Shown here: in pieces, positions 9,060-17,990 of the stretch
How positions within the stretch are numbered: position 1 is the stretch's first letter
How the letters are laid out: each line of letters opens with the position of its first letter
Assembly: GCA_902363595.1 (NCBI GenBank)
Contig: CABJAP010000018.1
Span: 1-64,000 of the forward strand
From: Clostridia bacterium
GTDB lineage: Bacteria; Bacillota; Clostridia; Peptostreptococcales; Anaerovoracaceae
DNA length: 64,000 nucleotides
Direction: 5' to 3'
Program-made: the position numbers and the translations under genes
Notes under the pieces: generated by a model
Seen by the model: the letters and a program-made list of their open reading frames with translations, nothing else
Told to the model about the DNA's origin: nothing
The model's database searches: none

Positions 9060-9826
9060 TTGGAAGTTTTCGCTTTTTACGCAAAGCAGTGGGTTTGCGG
9101 GGCCTGATCTCGGCAGCTTACGGTCCTCGTGGCCTCGCTGCGAATTTGACAGCGCCAGATCGTTGGAACTTGCGTAAAAAGCGAAAGTTTGTTTCAGTTT
9201 TTTCCCGAAGAACCCACAGCCTATCTCCAAGCCGCCGCAGCCTGGCATTGCGGAAAACTTCTGTAAAAATCTGCATTTTTTACGCAAAGTTGTAGGTTTG
9301 CAGGGCCTGATCCCGGCAGCTTGCGGTCCTTGTGGCCTCATAGCGAATTTGACAGCGCCAAATCGTTGAAACTTGCGTAAAAATTGAAAGTTTGTTTCAG
9401 TTTTTTCCCGAAGATCCCCACATTGTATCTCCAAGCCGCCGCAGCCTGGCATTGCGGAAAACTCCTGTAAAAATTTGCATTCTTTACGCAAAGTTGTAGG
9501 CTTGCAGGGCCTGATCCCGGCAGCTTACGGTCCTCGTGGCCTCATAGCGAATTTGACAGCGCCAAATCGTTGAAACTTGCGTAAAAATTGAAAGTTTGTT
9601 TCAGTTTTTTCCCGAAGATCCCCACATTGTATCTCCAAGCCGCCGCAGCCTGGCATTGCGGAAAACTTCTGTAAAAATTTGCATTCTTTACGCAAAGTTG
9701 TGGGTTTGCAGGGCCTGATCCCGGCAGCTTGCGGTCCTCGCGGCCTCATAGCGAATTTGACAGCGCCTGGTCGTTGGAACTTGCGTAAAAAGCGAAAGTT
9801 TGTTTCAGTTTTTTCCCGAAGCGCCG
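9060..9826. repeat. ~204-bp tandem repeat array, about 3.75 copies
   Basis: The phrase TACGCAAAG recurs at 9078, 9281, 9485 and 9689, giving periods of 203, 204 and 204 bp. Each unit contains TTTACGCAAAG, then TTTGCAGGGCCTGATC, then GAATTTGACAGCGCC, then the inverted partner CTTGCGTAAAAA, then GTTTCAGTTTTTTCCCGAAG, then CAAGCCGCCGCAGCC. A copy in reverse orientation lies at about 56850-57060 and a weaker relic at about 27110-27230. The unit length is divisible by 3, so long minus-strand frames stay open across copies; I regard those as spurious. Bases 9827-10066 hold no recognised gene. Confidence 0.85.
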
Positions 9827-10066
9827 GGCGGCCTATCTTCACTCCTGTAAACAGGGCTGTCACATGAAAACTTATAAAAGTGTGATGATGCACACAGAAT
9901 TATCAATAATTGTGTGATTGAATTGTGATTTTATGATAAACTGCATGTATAAAATGGTTTGAAGCACTTCTGAAAAGAACATACTTTCTGAAACGGCGTT
10001 TTCGTTTTCGCCAAACGAGTATATTTCAATCCACTGCAAACTGTTTGAGGGAATATTCATCTTGCG

Positions 10067-10357
10067 GTGTTTGTTTCAAGGCTGTGGCAAATCCATATTT
10101 TCGGAGAGGGCAATACGCGAACAACGGCCGTGTTCTTTATTAAGTATCTGAGAACACTTGGCTTTTCAGCGGCAAATGATATCTTTGCAGAACATGCGTG
10201 GTATTTCAGAAATGCCCTTGTTCGCGCCAACTATACCGACCTGCAGCAAGGTATTTACGGGACAACGGAGTACCTTGAAGCGTTCCTCAGAAATCTGCTT
10301 TTGGATGAAAAAAAAGCTGCACAATCAGAATCTGCACATAAAGAAGTAATCGTCTGA
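10067..10357 (+). pseudogene. Fic-family protein, C-terminal fragment
   Basis: Contains the Fic signature in the form HIFGEGNTRTTAVFFIKYLR followed by WYFRNALVRANY and a YLEAFLRNLLL ending. This is the C-terminal third of Fic/DOC AMP-transferase-type proteins. In the family motif HxFx(D/E)GN(G/K)R the catalytic His is retained, but the position equivalent to Gly/Lys after Asn is Thr. The frame can be extended upstream only to a TGA at 10046-10048, and the N-terminal two-thirds is absent. No credible RBS precedes the GTG. It is a relic, probably from a toxin-like gene. The 35 bp to the response regulator hold that gene's RBS. Confidence 0.65.
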
Positions 10358-10391
10358 AGAGGTGCTGCAAAATCATGTAAGGAGGGATCCA

Positions 10392-11078
10392 ATGCCACGA
10401 ATTTTTTTAGTCGAGGACGACAAGGCCATTTCCAAAAATCTAATGCTGCTGCTCCGCTCCGAGGGCTTTACGGTTACCTGCGCCGGCTCGCGCGGAGAAG
10501 CCCTGGAGGCACTGGAGGAAAATAAGTTTGATCTGGCCCTTGTGGACATCTCCCTGCCCGATGGCAACGGCTTCACCGTTTGCACGGAAATTAAGGCGTC
10601 CCAGGACATTCCCGTGATTTTTCTGACGGCTTCCGGCGACGAAGCCAGCGTGGTTACCGGGCTCAATATGGGAGCGGATGATTATATCACAAAGCCCTTT
10701 CGCCCCCGCGAGCTGATTGCCAGAATCAAGACGGCTCTGCGGAAAAGGGGACGCCCCGGATCGGAGGTTGAGATCGGAGGACTTCATGTGGATACGGCCA
10801 GCGGCGTTGTTCGAAAGGACGGCAGTGAGGTGTTTCTTTCCGCCCTGGAGTACCGCCTGCTGCTGATCTTTATCAGCAATCCCAAGAGCATTATTACCAG
10901 AGGTAGGCTGCTGGACGAACTATGGGATGCAGCCGGCGAATTCGTCAATGACAACACACTGACGGTCTACATCAAGCGCCTGCGGGAAAAGATCGAAAGG
11001 GACCCGGCAAACCCGCAGATCATCCTCACTGTTCGCGGGACCGGTTACAGACTGGGGGACGGATATGCTTCGGAATAG
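10392..11078 (+). CDS. OmpR-family response regulator
   Basis: A 228-aa two-domain regulator. The receiver domain has acidic residues ED-D at positions 8-10, the phosphoacceptor Asp52 in LVDISLPDGNG, and the conserved Lys in TKPF near residue 101. The C-terminal half is the winged-helix DNA-binding domain ending TVRGTGYRLGDG. The ATG at 10392 is preceded by AAGGAGGGA; a longer frame starting at 10362 lacks that support. It overlaps the sensor kinase gene by 14 bp. It probably controls the adjacent ABC transporter. Confidence 0.9.
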   Translation: MPRIFLVEDDKAISKNLMLLLRSEGFTVTCAGSRGEALEALEENKFDLALVDISLPDGNGFTVCTEIKASQDIPVIFLTASGDEASVVTGLNMGADDYITKPFRPRELIARIKTALRKRGRPGSEVEIGGLHVDTASGVVRKDGSEVFLSALEYRLLLIFISNPKSIITRGRLLDELWDAAGEFVNDNTLTVYIKRLREKIERDPANPQIILTVRGTGYRLGDGYASE

Positions 11079-12054
11079 AGAATTTCGCAGGTTCGCCCTG
11101 GTGTTTACCCTGATCGCCGCCATTTTTACAGCGCTGGGATTTTCCATAAACGCGGCCGCGGGAATCCTTTTCCTGGGCGGAGCCGCTGCTTTTGCGACGG
11201 CTTTTTGTGTGTTTACCAAAGCCCGGTATCAAAACATAGCTCGAATCTCCGACCAGATCGATCAGGTGCTTCATAATGCGGAGCATCTGTTTATCAGCGA
11301 TTCGGAAGAGGGGGAGCTTTCCATCCTCAGCAGCGAAATCCAAAAAATGACGCTGCGGATTCGGGAGCAGAACGATATTTTAAAAAAAGAAAAGGCACAT
11401 CTTGCCGAATCCCTGGCCGACATCGCCCACCAGCTCCGCACCCCGCTGACCTCGGTAAACCTGATTTTATCCTTGCTGGACAATTGCACGGATGAAAAGG
11501 AGCGGAAAGCCTTTGTGCGGGAAACAGAAGAACTCCTGGTGCAGATGGACTGGCTGCTCACTTCCTTATTAAAGCTGTCCCGCCTGGATGCAGGGGTTGT
11601 TGTCTTTCAGTGCCAGCAGGTGGATGTGAGAGAAATGATCTCCGCCGCCGTCCGGCCGCTGGCCATTTCCATGGAGCTGCGCGATATCGATCTGACGGTG
11701 GACGTGCCTGAAGGAATGGTGATTGAAGGAGATGGCGGCTGGCTTTCAGAAGCGGTTCAGAACATTATCAAAAACTGCATGGAAAGCGCTGGGGAAAAGG
11801 GGACAATTCAGATTTATTGCGCAGATAACCCGCTGTTTGCCCAGATTACCATCCGCGACAGCGGCAAAGGCTTTGAGAAAGAGGACTTGCTTCATCTGTT
11901 TGACCGGTTTTACCGGGGAAAAAGCGAAAACGCAGCCGGATATGGCATTGGGCTGGCCCTCTGCAAGACCATCCTTACGCGCCAGGGCGGAGCGATTACA
12001 GCCAAGAATCATCCCAAAGGAGGGGCGGTTTTCATCATCCGTTTTCCAAAGTGA
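11065..12054 (+). CDS. sensor histidine kinase
   Basis: A 329-aa kinase with two N-terminal transmembrane segments (about residues 8-30 and 32-50) and almost no extracellular loop. A short linker, the HisKA phosphoacceptor His122 in SLADIAHQLRTPLTS and an HATPase_c domain follow; the latter has the N box NIIKNCMES, the G1 box DSGKGF and the GIGLALCK region. Kinases with such a small sensor loop often rely on a partner ABC transporter to detect antimicrobial peptides or envelope stress. The transporter encoded just downstream fits that pattern, which is inference from architecture. Confidence 0.9.
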   Translation: MLRNREFRRFALVFTLIAAIFTALGFSINAAAGILFLGGAAAFATAFCVFTKARYQNIARISDQIDQVLHNAEHLFISDSEEGELSILSSEIQKMTLRIREQNDILKKEKAHLAESLADIAHQLRTPLTSVNLILSLLDNCTDEKERKAFVRETEELLVQMDWLLTSLLKLSRLDAGVVVFQCQQVDVREMISAAVRPLAISMELRDIDLTVDVPEGMVIEGDGGWLSEAVQNIIKNCMESAGEKGTIQIYCADNPLFAQITIRDSGKGFEKEDLLHLFDRFYRGKSENAAGYGIGLALCKTILTRQGGAITAKNHPKGGAVFIIRFPK

Positions 12055-12136
12055 CGGATCTCTCACTTGAAAGTCACGGAGATGTAAGTTTAAGGTTCTA
12101 TTATATGGGTAAACCAAGAGAAAGGAGACTCACATA

Positions 12137-12826
12137 ATGGACTTTTTAAGAATTGAAAATCTAAGTAAGGTCTACGGCAAGGGCGCCAACCAAGTGATCG
12201 CCCTGGACCACGTTTCACTGACAATCCAAAAGGGGGAATTTACTGCCATCATCGGTTCGTCAGGATCGGGCAAATCCACCTTGCTGCACATCATCGGCGG
12301 CGTGGATGTGCCCACAGGCGGCAAAGTGTACCTGGACGGACAGGACGTTTATGCTCAGAACAATGAAAAGCTGGCTGTTTTCCGCCGTCGTCAGGTGGGG
12401 CTGATTTACCAGTTTCACAATCTCATTCCAACCCTCAATGTGGTGGAAAACATTACCCTGCCCATCCTGATGGATAAGCGCAAGGTAAACCAGGAGCGGC
12501 TTAGCGATCTGCTGGAGCTTTTGGGTCTGCAGGATCGGAGGAACCATTTGCCCAATCAGCTTTCGGGAGGCCAGCAGCAGCGAGTTTCCATCGGGCGGGC
12601 TCTGATGAACGCCCCGCAGGTCTGCCTTGCCGATGAGCCAACCGGCAGCTTGGACAGCAAGAACGGACAGGAAATCATAAGCCTGCTCAAGCTGAGCAAT
12701 CGAAAATACGGCCAAACCCTGATCCTGGTTACCCATGATGAGAACATTGCTCTGCAGGCAGACCGCATTATTTCCATCGCGGACGGAAAAGTCGTGCGGG
12801 ACGAGAGGCAGGCGGTACGGCTATGA
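12137..12826 (+). CDS. ABC transporter ATP-binding protein, MacB/LolD type
   Basis: A 229-aa ATPase with Walker A GSSGSGKSTLL (about residues 38-48), Q-loop YQFHNLIPTLNV, signature LSGGQQQRVSIGRAL and Walker B VCLADEPTGSLDS. These define the MacB/LolD/BceA-like group that pairs with FtsX-type permeases. RBS AAAGGAGA precedes the ATG. The stop overlaps the permease ATG (ATGA). The 82-bp gap after the kinase gene contains TAAGTTTAAGG and a TTATAT box, so it may have its own promoter responding to the upstream regulator. Confidence 0.9.
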   Translation: MDFLRIENLSKVYGKGANQVIALDHVSLTIQKGEFTAIIGSSGSGKSTLLHIIGGVDVPTGGKVYLDGQDVYAQNNEKLAVFRRRQVGLIYQFHNLIPTLNVVENITLPILMDKRKVNQERLSDLLELLGLQDRRNHLPNQLSGGQQQRVSIGRALMNAPQVCLADEPTGSLDSKNGQEIISLLKLSNRKYGQTLILVTHDENIALQADRIISIADGKVVRDERQAVRL

Positions 12827-15411
12827 ACATCTTTAATAAAGTTGCCCTCCAAGGCATGAAAAAGAGTCCGACCCGTACCATCGTAACGGTGATCGGCGTG
12901 ATTCTATCCGCCGCCATGATTACGGCGGTTGCCGCGTTTGCCGTCTCTTTGCAAACCTATATGGTAAAGGGCGCAATGGAGAAATACGGAGATTGGCATG
13001 TGGAGTTTCTGGACGTAAATGACGCTTTTGTCAAGGAACAGGCCAAAGATCAAGAAGTTAAAAATACCGCGGCCATTGAAAATATTGGCTATGCAGCGCT
13101 CAAGGGCGGAAAAAACCCGGAAAAACCGTATTTGTTTGTGGCGGGATTTTCTAAGGAAGCCTTTGATACCCTGCCGATTGATCTTCTTTCCGGGCGGATG
13201 CCTGAAAACAGCGGGGAAGTTGTTCTTCCTGCCCACGTGGCTTCAAACGGAGGCGTGAAATACGAAGTGGGCGATACCTTGTCCCTGGCTGTCGGCGATC
13301 GGGAAGCGGGCGGAAAGGAGTTGGGCCAGCACGACCCGTACGCTGCTGGCAATGAGAAGAATGCGGTCAGAGAACATCTGGAAACAAATGACCAAAGGAC
13401 TTACAAAATCGTCGGAATCTGCGAAAGACCGGCTTTTGAAGAGTTTTCCTCACCGGGCTATACCCTGATTACTGCGGCGGACTCGGCGCACCCAGCAGGC
13501 AGTCTCAGTGTCTTTGTCACCCTGGACAATCCCAAGGGAACCCGGGATTATGCAGCCAGCGCGGCCGGAAGCCATGCCTGCGTCTTTAACGACGATGTGC
13601 TGCGGTTCATGGGTCTCTCAAACGACAACTTGTTCAATATGCTTTTGTATTCAGTGGTGGGAATTCTGGTCGTTATGATCATGATCGGCTCGATCTTTTT
13701 GATCTATAATTCCTTCAACATTTCCCTGAATGAACGCACGCGGCAGTTCGGAATCTTATCATCGGTAGGAGCTACAGCCAGACAGCTGCGAAACTCGGTG
13801 CTCTTTGAAGGATTTTGCATCGGCGCGGTGGGCATACCCATCGGCGTGCTGGCGGGAATCGGCAGCATCAGCCTGGTCATTTCCATAATCTCCAAAAAAT
13901 TTGCCAGCTTTGCTTACAGCAGCGTACCTTTGAAACTGATGGTGTCCGTTCCGGCCATTATCGCCGCGGCGGTTGTGAGCATGATTACCATTTTGATTTC
14001 CGCTTATATCCCGGCTAAGAAAGCTGCCGGCACTCCTGTGATGGAGAACATTCGGCAGACCAATGAGGTGAAAGTGGACCCAAAAGCCGTTAAAACATCA
14101 AAGCTGGCGCAGCGGCTTTACGGTTTGGAGGGCACACTGGCTTTGAAAAACTTTAAACGCAACAAGGGGCGTTATCGGAGCATTGTCCTCTCTCTCACTT
14201 TGAGCGTGGTTCTGTTCGTTTCGGCAGGAACGTTCGGTGCTCATCTGAAGCAGGGAGCGGAGCGGTCGGCGGTAAACAGCGACTATGATATCTGTCTCTA
14301 TACACAAAATGGAAATGACGACGAGTTATTTGGACTTTATGACCGGCTTCGGACTGCGGGAGGTGTTTACGAAAGTTCTTATCAGAGCATTTTAAAGTAC
14401 AGATGTCCGGCCGCAGCCGGGGATTTTTCCCAGGGGTCTCAAAAAGCTGCCGGACTTGATGGGACAAAGGAAACGGTTGATCTGTCCATGGATATCCAAT
14501 TCATTGAGGACAGCATATATCTGGATTTTATCAAAAGCCTGGGCTTGTCTCCAACAGAATATACCGGGGAAAACGCCAAATTGATCGCTGCTGCCAAGGT
14601 GAAAAATGACAGGCAGAAGCAGGATGAAAAGAATTCCCTGATCGATTTGTTCGCAAAAAACTCAATTGACGTGCGCATTGCGCCTGAAAAAGACGGTAAG
14701 CCCCAGGCAAAGCAGGGACAGGATGTGAGCATCACCTTTGTCGATACCATCCCGTCGGATACGCTGCCAACAGATCCTTCTGAGGTAAAGCCGTATGTTT
14801 TTATCGCAGTGGCTCCTTATCAGTTAAAGGATCGATTCGATAGTGCCGGGGTCCAAAATCAGATGGGATTGACGTTCCTCTCAAAGAACCCGGCTCAGTC
14901 GACGGCGGAAATGGAAAAGATGATCCAGGGTGCGGGACTTGCATCCAAATATACCCTTTACAATGTGCATAAAATATTTGAGCAAAACCGCAGCTTGCTC
15001 TTTGTGGTAAATCTGTTCGCATACGTTTTTATTATCATGATTTCGCTGATTGCCATTGCCAATGTGTTCAATACCATTTCCACTAATATCAGACTACGCA
15101 GGCGGGAACTGGCTATGCTTCGTTCTGTGGGAATGTCTGATCGGGATTTCCAGAAAATGATGAATTTTGAATGCGCCTTTTATGGCATGCGCACCCTGCT
15201 GCTGGGACTTCCCATCGCGGCGGTCCTCTCCTTTCTGATTTACAAGGTGATGGCAGCGGGCGGGCTGGATCTGGAATTCATCTTCCCATGGAGCAGCATG
15301 GGCATCAGTATAGCCGGGGTGTTCCTGGTCATTTTTATCACCATGCTCTATGCCATCAGCCGCATCAAAAAAGAAAATATTATCGATGTGCTCCGTGACG
15401 ATATGGCCTGA
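12823..15411 (+). CDS. FtsX-like ABC transporter permease
   Basis: An 862-aa permease with one N-terminal helix, a large extracellular domain (about residues 40-265) and three helices forming the first FtsX block. After a second helix at about 460 there is another extracellular region (about 480-710) and a final FtsX block with RRRELAMLRSVGMS near residue 762. This duplicated FtsX architecture is that of mechanotransmitting transporters that expel or sense antimicrobial peptides or lipoproteins. It is translationally coupled to the ATPase gene. With the two-component genes it forms a likely envelope-defence module. Confidence 0.88.
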   Translation: MNIFNKVALQGMKKSPTRTIVTVIGVILSAAMITAVAAFAVSLQTYMVKGAMEKYGDWHVEFLDVNDAFVKEQAKDQEVKNTAAIENIGYAALKGGKNPEKPYLFVAGFSKEAFDTLPIDLLSGRMPENSGEVVLPAHVASNGGVKYEVGDTLSLAVGDREAGGKELGQHDPYAAGNEKNAVREHLETNDQRTYKIVGICERPAFEEFSSPGYTLITAADSAHPAGSLSVFVTLDNPKGTRDYAASAAGSHACVFNDDVLRFMGLSNDNLFNMLLYSVVGILVVMIMIGSIFLIYNSFNISLNERTRQFGILSSVGATARQLRNSVLFEGFCIGAVGIPIGVLAGIGSISLVISIISKKFASFAYSSVPLKLMVSVPAIIAAAVVSMITILISAYIPAKKAAGTPVMENIRQTNEVKVDPKAVKTSKLAQRLYGLEGTLALKNFKRNKGRYRSIVLSLTLSVVLFVSAGTFGAHLKQGAERSAVNSDYDICLYTQNGNDDELFGLYDRLRTAGGVYESSYQSILKYRCPAAAGDFSQGSQKAAGLDGTKETVDLSMDIQFIEDSIYLDFIKSLGLSPTEYTGENAKLIAAAKVKNDRQKQDEKNSLIDLFAKNSIDVRIAPEKDGKPQAKQGQDVSITFVDTIPSDTLPTDPSEVKPYVFIAVAPYQLKDRFDSAGVQNQMGLTFLSKNPAQSTAEMEKMIQGAGLASKYTLYNVHKIFEQNRSLLFVVNLFAYVFIIMISLIAIANVFNTISTNIRLRRRELAMLRSVGMSDRDFQKMMNFECAFYGMRTLLLGLPIAAVLSFLIYKVMAAGGLDLEFIFPWSSMGISIAGVFLVIFITMLYAISRIKKENIIDVLRDDMA

Positions 15412-15433
15412 TTTTAGTCCGATTTGCGGTAAT

Positions 15434-15493
15434 TGGGCCTGAAAGGAAAAGAAAATGCCCAAAAGGTGCAAAAACCTTTGACTTTCAGGCCCA
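15434..15493. promoter_or_regulatory. nested inverted repeat overlapping the rplM promoter
   Basis: The 12-bp arms TGGGCCTGAAAG (15434-15445) and CTTTCAGGCCCA (15482-15493) are perfect complements. Between them, AAAGGT and ACCTTT form an inner 6-bp hairpin. The right arm covers the end of the -35 box of the promoter at 15478-15506. No T-run follows, so a simple terminator for the upstream permease is doubtful. Confidence 0.55.
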
Positions 15494-15506
15494 GTAAGTG
15501 TAAAAT
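15478..15506 (+). promoter_or_regulatory. sigma-A promoter for rplM-rpsI
   Basis: TTGACT, 17 nt, TAAAAT: a strong match with ideal spacing. It leaves a leader of about 165 nt before the rplM ATG. Long leaders with an autoregulatory L13-binding structure are known in Firmicutes (Rfam L13_leader). Bases 15510-15680 may contain one, but I could not assign its fold. Confidence 0.75.
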
Positions 15507-15680
15507 ATCCTCGTGTCGCAAACAGTGGCACGTTTTTCGCGCGAGCAGGATGGGAGAGCCGTCCGGAGCGAGCGCGGCTAAAAATCGTTTTAGTTCGTCG
15601 AAACCAATTCTTTAGAATTCGAGTAGACAGAGCCGAACCAGATCCCGCAGGGATCCCAGTAGGTAGAAAGGAAAAGGAAA

Positions 15681-16109
15681 ATGAGTTCATTTATCGCAAA
15701 GCCTCATGAAGTTGAACGTAAATGGTACGTTGTAGACGCAGAAGGCAAGAACCTCGGCAGAATGGCTTCGCAGGTCGCGGCTATTTTAAGAGGAAAGAAC
15801 AAACCGACTTACACACCTCACGTTGACTGCGGTGATTATGTGATCATCGTCAATGCTGACAAAGTGGAAGTGACAGGCAAGAAGAGAAAAGAAAAGATCT
15901 ACAAGAGACATACCGGATATCCGGGCGGTCTGAGAGAGGTCACTTTCGAGCAGTTAATGGAAAAACATCCGACTGAAGTGGTAAGACATGCGATCAAAGG
16001 CATGATGCCAAACGGCAAACTCGGCAGACAGATGTACAAGAAACTGAAGGTTTATGCGGGACCGGAACACGATCACGCAGCGCAGAAGCCGGAAGTTTTG
16101 GATATTTAG
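15681..16109 (+). CDS. rplM: 50S ribosomal protein L13
   Basis: A 142-aa protein colinear with bacterial L13. It opens with [17 protein letters not shown] and contains [15 protein letters not shown], the [12 protein letters not shown] region and [19 protein letters not shown]. It binds 23S rRNA early in large-subunit assembly. RBS: AGAAAGGAAAAGG upstream of the ATG. It is followed 19 nt later by rpsI, the conserved bacterial gene order. Confidence 0.98.
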   Translation: MSSFIAKPHEVERKWYVVDAEGKNLGRMASQVAAILRGKNKPTYTPHVDCGDYVIIVNADKVEVTGKKRKEKIYKRHTGYPGGLREVTFEQLMEKHPTEVVRHAIKGMMPNGKLGRQMYKKLKVYAGPEHDHAAQKPEVLDI

Positions 16110-16128
16110 AGAAGGGAGGAATTGAACA

Positions 16129-16524
16129 ATGGCAAAAACGCAATATTACGGAACAGGAAGAAGAAAGTCTTCAGTTGCTAGAGTGAGATTAATCCCTGGT
16201 ACTGGAAACGTGACAGTAAACGGAAAACCTCTGGACGATTATCTGGCAATGGAAATCGTAAAAAGAGAAGTTAAGCGGCCTTTCGAAATCGCAGGCTGCG
16301 AAGGCAAGTTTGACGTAATCGCTACCGTGAGCGGCGGCGGATACACCGGACAGGCCGGAGCTCTGAGACATGGTATTTCAAGAGCACTGTGCGAAGCGGA
16401 CAGAGACGCCTACAGAGCGCCGCTGAAAGCTGCCGGATTCCTGACAAGAGATTCAAGGATGAAGGAAAGAAAGAAATACGGACTCAAAAAAGCCAGAAGA
16501 GCAAGCCAGTTCTCAAAACGTTAA
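16129..16524 (+). CDS. rpsI: 30S ribosomal protein S9
   Basis: A 131-aa protein with the S9 landmarks [16 protein letters not shown] near the N-terminus, [15 protein letters not shown] in the middle and the basic C-terminal tail ending RRASQFSKR. That tail reaches the P-site tRNA in the ribosome. AAGGGAGG precedes the ATG. It is co-transcribed with rplM and closed by the terminator just downstream. Confidence 0.98.
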   Translation: MAKTQYYGTGRRKSSVARVRLIPGTGNVTVNGKPLDDYLAMEIVKREVKRPFEIAGCEGKFDVIATVSGGGYTGQAGALRHGISRALCEADRDAYRAPLKAAGFLTRDSRMKERKKYGLKKARRASQFSKR

Positions 16525-16552
16525 GAACTGCACCGCAATTCGAACTATCATC

Positions 16553-16588
16553 AAACCCCTTCCGGGAGCTATCCGGAAGGGGTTTTTT
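16553..16588 (+). terminator. Rho-independent terminator of rplM-rpsI
   Basis: AACCCCTTCCGG and TCCGGAAGGGGTT form a near-perfect 12-bp stem with a small loop and a following T6 run, 28 nt after the rpsI stop. Confidence 0.92.
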
Positions 16589-16760
16589 GGAAAGGCGCCC
16601 AGCATCGGGCCGGGGAGGCTGGGATATTGAGGCAGAAAGGCTTTAAAAGTTTTTGCACGATGAATGACCTTGATGAATAATCTTGAAGTCTGGCAAAATG
16701 CTTGTCCAAATTTAGCCTCTCACGATAGCAAATGAAACAACTTGGATTAATAGAACTCAA

Positions 16761-17234
16761 ATGGCAGAACTATTTGGTCGGGATATTAAAACAATAGGAA
16801 AACATATTAATAATGCTTTGCGAGAAGAACTTTCAGAGGAAAACTCAGTTGTCGCAAAATTTGCGACAACTGCTTCAGATGGAAAAACCTATATGACAGA
16901 ACACTATAATCTTGATGCCATCATTTCCGTAGGATATCGCGTAAAATCTAAAAGAGGAGTAGAATTTCGGGTGGGGAAGATTTATATCCCACTATTAGAA
17001 GAGAAAGCTGCGAATTTATTGTACTTTGTCACAAAGAACCATAGCTTTTCAGACGGAAATAAACGAATAGCAGCAACCATATTTCTTTACTTCATGGATA
17101 AGAATAATGCGTTGTTTCATGAAGGTGAAAAACAGATTGATGACCATACGCTTGTGGCGCTCACAATCATAATGGAGTCAAATCCGGAAGAAAAAGAAAT
17201 GATGATAAGTGTGATTATGAATTGCCTAAAATAA
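16761..17234 (+). pseudogene. RhuM-Fic protein with N-terminal and internal deletion
   Basis: Residues 1-73 match the start of RhuM-type virulence proteins (MAELFGRDIKTIGKHINN, then YNLDAIISVGYRVKS). Without a gap, the frame jumps at about residue 75 to the C-terminal Fic/DOC half: EEKAANLLYFVTKNHSFSDGNKRIAA, with the full motif HSFSDGNKR. Intact homologues carry roughly 150 more residues between the two blocks. They also have about 20 residues before MAELF. The homologous codons TTWINRTQ precede the ATG, but a TAG at 16713 closes the frame and no RBS is evident. It is likely a deletion product, possibly still making a 157-aa protein. Confidence 0.65.
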
Positions 17235-17317
17235 TTAATTTGGATATTATTTTCTTTTTGTACCTGCCGGGCTAAATGAGATATAATAATTCAAAACATA
17301 AGAAAGAGGTGATCCAT

Positions 17318-17806
17318 ATGTTTCGACCTATGAGACGCAAGAATCAGGAGTTATCGTTTGGAGAAAGCGCGGCGATTTTGGAGAGAGGCACTTCTGGCGT
17401 GCTGGCCGCGGCAGGGGATGATGAATATCCATACGCAGTTCCCCTCAGCTATGTGTATGCAGACTCAAAGATCTTTTTCCACTGTGCAGCGGAAGGCCAT
17501 AAGATGGATGCCATTGCAAGGAACCATAAAGTGTCTTTTTGCGTCATCGACCAGGACCAGATCGTTCCCGAAAAATACACCACTTATTTTCGGAGCGCAA
17601 TCGCCTTTGGAAAGGCAAGGGTGCTGGAAGACGAAGGGGAAAAACGGGCGGCCATAGAGCTTTTGGCAGAGAAATATTCACCGGAGTTTGAAGAGGGCCG
17701 CAAGCAGGAAATAGACAGTCAATTTGAGCAGGTGCGCATGGTTGAGATCGATATTGAACACTTGACCGGCAAAGAAGCGATTGAATTGGTGAAGGCGAAG
17801 GGTTAA
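17318..17806 (+). CDS. Nim-like pyridoxamine 5'-phosphate oxidase family protein
   Basis: A 162-aa split-barrel flavin-binding protein. It opens MFRPMRRKNQELSFGESAAIL and has the family core AAAGDDEYPYAVPLSYVY followed by FHCAAEGHKMDAIARN. These match the NimA-type (5-nitroimidazole resistance-like) subgroup, whose members bind FMN, haem or PLP and are probably reductases. I chose ATG 17318 because GAAAGAGGTGAT precedes it; the frame opens earlier at 17276. It is monocistronic by position. A second member of the family lies at 33019. Confidence 0.85.
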   Translation: MFRPMRRKNQELSFGESAAILERGTSGVLAAAGDDEYPYAVPLSYVYADSKIFFHCAAEGHKMDAIARNHKVSFCVIDQDQIVPEKYTTYFRSAIAFGKARVLEDEGEKRAAIELLAEKYSPEFEEGRKQEIDSQFEQVRMVEIDIEHLTGKEAIELVKAKG

Positions 17807-17908
17807 TTGAGTATGCACTTACGAAACTTGGGGAAGAACGATTAAAGTATCTGCCAGCAAAATAAACTTTTAAAATTGGCGCGTGTATAGGAAAAAATGG
17901 TGCGGTCC

Positions 17909-17952
17909 TTGACATCTTCTACAAACGTAGTATATAATTACTACAGATGTAG
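17909..17952 (+). promoter_or_regulatory. promoter with two BlaI-type operators
   Basis: TTGACA (17909-17914), 18 nt, TATAAT (17933-17938). A perfect dyad CTACAGATGTAG (17941-17952) lies just downstream of the -10. An imperfect one, CTACAAACGTAG (17919-17930), lies in the spacer. Both contain the TACA/GTAG core recognised by BlaI/MecI repressors, so binding would block polymerase; the gene they precede encodes such a repressor. Confidence 0.8.
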
Positions 17953-17990
17953 AAGATGTTTTTTAATGCCTGCAGAAGGGAGGGATAACA

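Noticed and set aside
9060..9826. CRISPR array
   Set aside because: Repeat units are ~204 bp and directly abutting, with no short repeat-spacer alternation and no cas genes.
9057..9893. Two long minus-strand open frames (144 and 122 codons) across the repeats
   Set aside because: They exist because the repeat period is a multiple of three. Composition is odd, no RBS is present, and the dispersed copy near 57 kb does not keep the frame.
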